DNA from: CAZXWK01 sp964644675
GTDB lineage: Bacteria > Actinomycetota > Coriobacteriia > Anaerosomatales > JAAXUF01
Assembly (NCBI GenBank): GCA_964644675.1
Contig: CAZXWK010000056.1
Span: forward strand, 1 to 10,086
Length of the DNA: 10,086 bases
Direction of reading: 5' to 3'
Below the pieces are notes generated by a model. The model was not told the origin of the DNA. It searched no databases and saw only the letters and a program-made list of their open reading frames with translations. Made by a program: the position numbers and the translations under genes. Positions 7,088-10,086 of the stretch are shown in pieces. Each line of letters starts with the position of its first letter. Position 1 is the first letter of the stretch.

Positions 7088-7644
7088 GCGTCGTACTGGG
7101 CGGCGACCGGCTCGCCCTCCGCCACGAGCCCCTCCTCGGCCAGCCACGACTCGATCCTGGCGACGGCGTCCGCGACGGCGGCGTCGTCGAGGTACCCGCC
7201 GAATCGCGCCACGACGGCCAGGTGCTCTGGTACCGCCTCCAACACGACGGAGGGGTTGTTGGGCTGCGGGAGCATCTCGACCGACGTGAAGCGCGACGGC
7301 ATCGTGAAGCTCACCGAGTACTCGCCCGGACAGCGGACGGTGCACAACGCCTCGGCGTCGCCGAGCCGTTCGGTCCGCTCGCGCGACGACGTCACCGGCG
7401 CGGTCATCGCGATCCGCTCGCCTCGAGCGCGCTCTGCGGTGACCGGCGCCGTCATGGCGATGGAGCCGGCGGCCGTGTTGTTGCCGAAGATGTAGTCCGC
7501 CAGCGCCTGGAATCCCGCGTTCGTCGCGTCGTCGTACCCGGCCGCCTGCACGCGTACGGTGGCCAACACGTACGGCTGGTAGCGGCGCAACTCGATCTTG
7601 TCGGCCTTCTTCACGAGCTGGTAGCCGGGGCTCTCGACAGACAC
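7088..7644 (-). CDS. SOUL family heme-binding-like protein, C-terminus missing in gap
   Basis: 185 visible residues of a SOUL/HBP-family protein. Eukaryotic members bind heme or porphyrins; the role of bacterial members is unclear. Family marks: YQLVKKADKIELRRYQPY (8-25), the segment F45-QALADYIFGNN56, the motif IAMTAPVT at 62-69 with a second copy at 78-85, and later LPQPNNPSVVLEAVP followed by VARFGGYLDD. The chain breaks off at AAQYD, where relatives have a short tail of about 15-25 residues. The start is GTG with GGAGG 7 bases upstream (7652-7656). The open frame extends 54 codons further upstream, but that part is low-complexity, has no ribosome site and no homology pattern. No signal peptide is seen, so it is probably cytoplasmic. 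The CocE gene follows on the same strand and could be co-transcribed. Confidence 0.88.
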
Positions 7645-7651
7645 CTCGTCG

Positions 7652-7656
7652 CCTCC
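7652..7656 (-). promoter_or_regulatory. Ribosome binding site that fixes the SOUL start
   Basis: On the minus strand GGAGG stands 7 bases before GTG at 7642-7644. It is the strongest ribosome site in the window and decides for this start over the GTG 54 codons upstream. Confidence 0.75.
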
Positions 7657-7707
7657 GTTCGATGCGGAACTCGTCTCGGCGTATCTACCCGCCTTCGGAC
7701 CGGGCGA

Positions 7708-7717
7708 CCTCGCGAGG
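7708..7717. repeat. CCTCGCGAGG palindrome upstream of the SOUL gene
   Basis: A perfect 10-base palindrome 64-73 bases upstream of the SOUL start. It could be an operator. Ten-base GC palindromes are not rare in DNA of this composition, so support is weak. Confidence 0.3.
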
Positions 7718-7725
7718 CCATGTGA

Positions 7726-7756
7726 TCGCGCCGCGACCCGTGGCGTGACGGCGCGA
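7726..7756. repeat. 8-bp perfect inverted repeat between HD-GYP and SOUL genes
   Basis: TCGCGCCG (7726-7733) and CGGCGCGA (7749-7756) pair perfectly around a 15-base loop. It lies downstream of the HD-GYP stop and upstream of the SOUL start on the same strand. It could be a terminator-like structure, an attenuating leader hairpin or an operator. It has no T-run. Confidence 0.35.
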
Positions 7757-7784
7757 CCGCGACACGCGCCGGAGGGGGGGGTCG

Positions 7785-7804
7785 GGCGAGAACGCGCCCT
7801 CGCC
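7785..7804 (-). terminator. Weak hairpin after the HD-GYP gene
   Basis: On the minus strand GGCGAG-(8 bases)-CTCGCC begins 14 bases beyond the HD-GYP stop codon. It is followed by a C-rich run (the plus strand has eight G at 7774-7781) and not by T residues, so it is at best a non-canonical terminator. Confidence 0.28.
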
Positions 7805-7818
7805 ACAGAGCCGAAAGG

Positions 7819-8898
7819 TCACCGCTCGAAGATCGCGCGGAACTCCTCCGCCAGGGACTCGAAGACCGCCGCGGCGTCGGGGTCGAAGTGCGTCCCGGCG
7901 TGACCGACGATCTCCTCGACCGCCTGCTCGTGCGTGAGGGCGTCCTTGTACACGCGCTTGGAGCGCATGGCGTCGTAGACGTCGGCGACCGCCATGATCC
8001 GTGCGCACAGGGGGATGTCCTCCCCGGCAAGACCGTCCGGATAGCCCCGCCCGTCCCAGTGCTCGTGGTGCGACCGGCTGATGTCGATGCCGACGGCGAG
8101 GAAGCCGTTGTTCGGATACTGATCGTGAACCGCGGCCAGCGTCTGCGACCCGAGGACCGTGTGCGTCTTCATGACCTCGAACTCCTCGGACGTGAGCGCA
8201 CCCGGCTTGAGCAGGACGTCGTCACGGATCGCGACCTTCCCGATGTCGTGCAGCGTGCTCGCGAGCACGATGTTGTGCACCGACGCGGCGTCGATGCCCA
8301 GGTCCGGCCGACGCTCGGCCATCCCCTCGGTCAGCATCCTGCAGAACTCGCGCACCCGCTCGAGGTGCGTACCGGTCTCGTCGTCGCGTGACTCGGCGAG
8401 CTTGGCGAGCGCGAAGATGGTGGCCATCTGCGAGTCGGCGATCTCCCGGACCTGCTCGTTGACCAGGGTCTCCAGCTCTCGGCTGTACTCCTCGACCTCG
8501 ACCTGCAGGCGACGCAGGCGCAGGTGGGTGTTGAGCCGAGCATGCACCTCGTCGATCTGGAAGGGCTTCGTGATGTAGTCGACCCCTCCCGCCGCGAACG
8601 CCTCCACCTTGTCATCGGCGCTGTCGCGGGCGCTCAGGAAGATGATCGGCACGTGTGTGAGCGCGGGGTTCGCCTTCATCCGGCGGCACACCTCGTAGCC
8701 ATCGATGCCGGGCATCATCACGTCGAGCAGCACCAGGTCGGGTGCCTGGCTCTCCGCTGCGACGAGTGCGAGCTCACCCGAGAGCGCGGTCCGAGCGCGG
8801 TAGCCCTCGCTCTTGACCATATCGGCCAGGACGCGAACGTTGGCGGCGACGTCGTCGACGATGAGTATGTCGGCCGGCTGCTCCGTGACTCGAGTCAC
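7819..8898 (-). CDS. Response regulator with HD-GYP domain (RpfG-like cyclic-di-GMP phosphodiesterase)
   Basis: 359-residue cytoplasmic protein. A receiver domain (about 10-125) has the acidic pair D15-D16, phospho-acceptor D59 in LLDVMMPG, S89 and K111-P112. A helical linker (about 125-165) joins it to an HD-GYP domain with H217-D218 in TLHDIGK, the H277-H278 pair, G285-Y286-P287 in DGRGYPDG, and the AVADVYDAM segment (303-311). All metal and catalytic signatures appear intact, so it should hydrolyse cyclic di-GMP when phosphorylated. The GTG at 8896-8898 is chosen because it gives a normal 10-residue lead to ILIVDD. However, AGGA abuts the codon with no spacer, and in-frame GTGs exist at 8970 and 8979 (first base), so the start is uncertain. 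A sensor-like gene lies nearby on the other strand and may be its partner. Confidence 0.92.
   Translation of the reverse strand: MTRVTEQPADILIVDDVAANVRVLADMVKSEGYRARTALSGELALVAAESQAPDLVLLDVMMPGIDGYEVCRRMKANPALTHVPIIFLSARDSADDKVEAFAAGGVDYITKPFQIDEVHARLNTHLRLRRLQVEVEEYSRELETLVNEQVREIADSQMATIFALAKLAESRDDETGTHLERVREFCRMLTEGMAERRPDLGIDAASVHNIVLASTLHDIGKVAIRDDVLLKPGALTSEEFEVMKTHTVLGSQTLAAVHDQYPNNGFLAVGIDISRSHHEHWDGRGYPDGLAGEDIPLCARIMAVADVYDAMRSKRVYKDALTHEQAVEEIVGHAGTHFDPDAAAVFESLAEEFRAIFER
8885..8898. promoter_or_regulatory. Perfect 14-base palindrome over the HD-GYP start codon
   Basis: GTGACTCGAGTCAC is its own reverse complement and includes the preferred start codon of the HD-GYP gene. A protein bound here, or an mRNA hairpin, would hide the start. 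A related GTG-N8-CAC dyad lies 72 bases away centre to centre. The function is inferred. Confidence 0.45.
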
Positions 8899-8956
8899 TC
8901 CTCGGCTGCTCGGTGTGCAAAAATGGGGTGCTCGTGCATGGTATTCCCGCAGTGAG

Positions 8957-8970
8957 GTGTCGCGCCACAC
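8957..8970. promoter_or_regulatory. Imperfect 14-base dyad in the divergent promoter region
   Basis: GTGTCGCGCCACAC is symmetric at 12 of 14 positions (one mismatched pair) and shares the GTG-N8-CAC form with the palindrome at 8885-8898. It lies in the 128-base space between the HD-GYP and hydrolase starts, 56 bases before the hydrolase ATG. It may be the second site of one regulator. Confidence 0.35.
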
Positions 8971-9026
8971 GGGTATCACCTGTCTACGGGGGCATGACCC
9001 GGGGGTTCGGGGGAGAAGGGTTCGCC

Positions 9027-9854
9027 ATGACCGCCGAGAAGTCCTTTGCAGTGGTGGGTGGCCACCGGCTCGCGTACGTGCGCAGCGGGTCCGGCGAACC
9101 CATGGTGCTCGTCCACGGGATCACCACGTACTCGTTCATCTGGCGGCAGGTCATTCCGGCGCTCGAGCAGCACTACGACGTGATCGCCCTCGACCTGCTC
9201 GGCTGCGGCGATTCGGACATGCCGCTCGACGAGTCGTACGCGATCGGCGACCACGCCGACCGGCTCTTCGAGTTCGTCAAGGGACTCGGGATCGAGCGCT
9301 TCCACCTCGTGGGGCACGACTTGGGCGGCGGCATCGCACAGATCTTTGCGGTTCGCCACCCGCAGATGCCCCTGACCCTGACGCTGATCAACACCGTGGG
9401 CTACGACTTCTGGCCCGTGCAGCCCATCACGGCCCTGAGGACCCCGGTCGTGCGCCAACTCATGATGGCCTCCTTCGACCTGGGCACGTTCCAGATGGTG
9501 GTCAAGCGGGGGTTCTACCACAAGGAGAAGGTCAACAAGGAGCTCATGGACCTGTTCAACGCGCCCATGCGCAGGCCCGAGGGTCGCAAGGCGTTCATGC
9601 ACTTCGCACGGTGTCTCGACAACCACAACCTCACCGACATCACCGACGCGCTGCCCTCGCTCCCGATGCCCGTCCTGATACTGCGCGGGGATGCCGACCC
9701 GTATCTGAGCGCGGTGATCGCCGAGCGCCTGCACGAGGACATCCCGGGGAGCTTCCTCGAGCGCACGCCGACCGCATCGCACTTCATGATGGAGGACGAG
9801 CCCGAGTGGACCGCTGAGAGGATCCTGCAGCATGCCGCCCGAGCCACTGGATGA
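9027..9854 (+). CDS. Alpha/beta hydrolase with aspartate nucleophile (dehalogenase/epoxide-hydrolase-like)
   Basis: Complete 275-residue cytoplasmic hydrolase. The oxyanion segment is H30-G-I-T-T-Y-S-F-I-W39, with DLLGCGDSD at 56-64. The nucleophile elbow reads G96-H-D98-L-G-G101, with Asp where esterases have Ser, as in haloalkane dehalogenases and epoxide hydrolases. The acid is D224 in RGDAD, and the base is H252 in ASHFMMED. A helical cap spans about 125-205. Classical dehalogenases and epoxide hydrolases have Trp after the nucleophile (GHDW); here it is Leu, so the reaction cannot be named. ATG at 9027 is chosen because GAGAAGGG ends 6 bases upstream and the next residues match a normal N-terminus. 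An in-frame ATG at 8994 and an earlier one at 8913 have poorer context. The 3' end overlaps the next gene by 23 bases. Confidence 0.9.
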   Translation: MTAEKSFAVVGGHRLAYVRSGSGEPMVLVHGITTYSFIWRQVIPALEQHYDVIALDLLGCGDSDMPLDESYAIGDHADRLFEFVKGLGIERFHLVGHDLGGGIAQIFAVRHPQMPLTLTLINTVGYDFWPVQPITALRTPVVRQLMMASFDLGTFQMVVKRGFYHKEKVNKELMDLFNAPMRRPEGRKAFMHFARCLDNHNLTDITDALPSLPMPVLILRGDADPYLSAVIAERLHEDIPGSFLERTPTASHFMMEDEPEWTAERILQHAARATG

Positions 9855-10086
9855 CGCACGCCGACTCGCCCGGCGCGTCGAGGAGCTGGAGGAGTCCGTC
9901 CGAATCCTCCAGGCCGAGAACCAGCGACTCGCCGCGAGCGCTGAGGACACGCTGCTCCTCAGTCTCATCGCCGAGGAGATCAACCCCGCTGAACACGCCG
10001 AGCAGGTCCTCGCCCGCGGCTTGGAGCGCATCTCGATCCTCAAGGACATCCCGTACGCCGCGTGCTGCCTGTCGCGCGACGACGGC
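9832..10086 (+). CDS. N-terminal part of a coiled-coil, probably GAF-type sensor protein (runs off window)
   Basis: 85 codons without a stop, cut by the window edge. Residues about 7-40 form a charged heptad pattern (L-x-x-R-V-E-E-L-E-E-S-V-R-I-L-Q-A-E-N-Q) typical of a coiled-coil signalling helix. The following part, LLLSLIAEEINPAEHAEQV then GLERISILKDIPYAACCLS, looks like the start of a GAF domain as found in sensor histidine kinases and diguanylate cyclases. The output domain is outside the window, so the class is inferred. The ATG has AGAGGA 9 bases upstream and overlaps the hydrolase by 23 bases, which suggests translational coupling. An ATG at 9851 (ATGA overlap with the hydrolase stop) opens a different frame with poor codon use and was not chosen. 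There is no N-terminal signal or membrane helix in the visible part. Confidence 0.7.
   Translation, partial: MPPEPLDDARRLARRVEELEESVRILQAENQRLAASAEDTLLLSLIAEEINPAEHAEQVLARGLERISILKDIPYAACCLSRDDG

Noticed and set aside
5473..7725. Long plus-strand frame over the CocE and SOUL genes
   Set aside because: It is antisense to two clear family members, passes through the N gap and has Arg/Val-rich shadow composition.
7645..7806. 54-codon N-terminal extension of the SOUL protein
   Set aside because: It is low-complexity, has no ribosome site and no signal peptide, and a strong GGAGG sits before the GTG at 7642-7644.
8919..8925. A/T-rich tract as a -10 box for the HD-GYP gene
   Set aside because: The hexamer fits poorly and no -35 sequence lies at a proper distance. 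It is noted only as an AT island in GC-rich DNA.
8976..10049. Long minus-strand frame over the hydrolase gene
   Set aside because: The forward frame has an intact catalytic triad and a ribosome site. The reverse product is a charged low-complexity shadow.
9851..10086. ATG overlapping the hydrolase stop (ATGA) as start of the last gene
   Set aside because: Its frame gives a Ser/Arg-rich product. The frame from 9832 gives a heptad-repeat protein with good codon use and a ribosome site.

Overview
The window is a high-GC (by eye about two-thirds or more G+C) bacterial scaffold. It has frequent GTG starts, GGAG-type ribosome sites and strongly G/C-biased third codon positions, and its gene families are common in Actinobacteriota, possibly a Coriobacteriia-like lineage; that placement is an impression, not a measurement. 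Two runs of exactly 100 N (2394-2493 and 6988-7087) are conventional unknown-length scaffold gaps, so the window is three contigs (1-2393, 2494-6987, 7088-10086), probably from a draft or metagenome-assembled genome. Every open frame that reads through a run of N is suspect.

Contig 1 holds a complete SulP-type anion transporter with a C-terminal STAS domain (+), tail to tail with a RimJ/RimL-type GNAT acetyltransferase (-). Their stop codons share the four bases CTAG. The stretch from the GNAT start to the gap is non-coding and unusually rich in small dyads and a direct repeat.

Contig 2 starts just upstream of a complete MFS exporter-like gene (+). This converges on a BenE-family transporter (-), which is preceded by a CocE/NonD-type alpha/beta hydrolase (-) whose N-terminus is lost in the second gap.

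Contig 3 begins with a SOUL heme-binding-family protein (-) whose last residues are lost in the same gap. An HD-GYP response regulator (-) follows, and divergently from it run an alpha/beta hydrolase with an aspartate nucleophile (+) and an overlapping gene (+) that leaves the window after 85 codons. That last gene starts like a coiled-coil sensor protein. The regulator, the hydrolase and the sensor-like gene share one divergent intergenic region and are the most coherent functional group: a candidate two-component/cyclic-di-GMP module. The transporters and enzymes on the left look like ordinary housekeeping or accessory genes with no shared pathway visible.

No tRNA, rRNA, CRISPR array, insertion sequence or phage gene was seen, and no stretch above 300 bases lacks a gene. 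I found no convincing wholly new system. The items most worth checking are the structured GNAT/MFS divergent region, the two GTG-N8-CAC dyads at the HD-GYP/hydrolase promoter region, the unusual nucleophile elbow of the hydrolase, and the false SOUL-CocE fusion across the gap.
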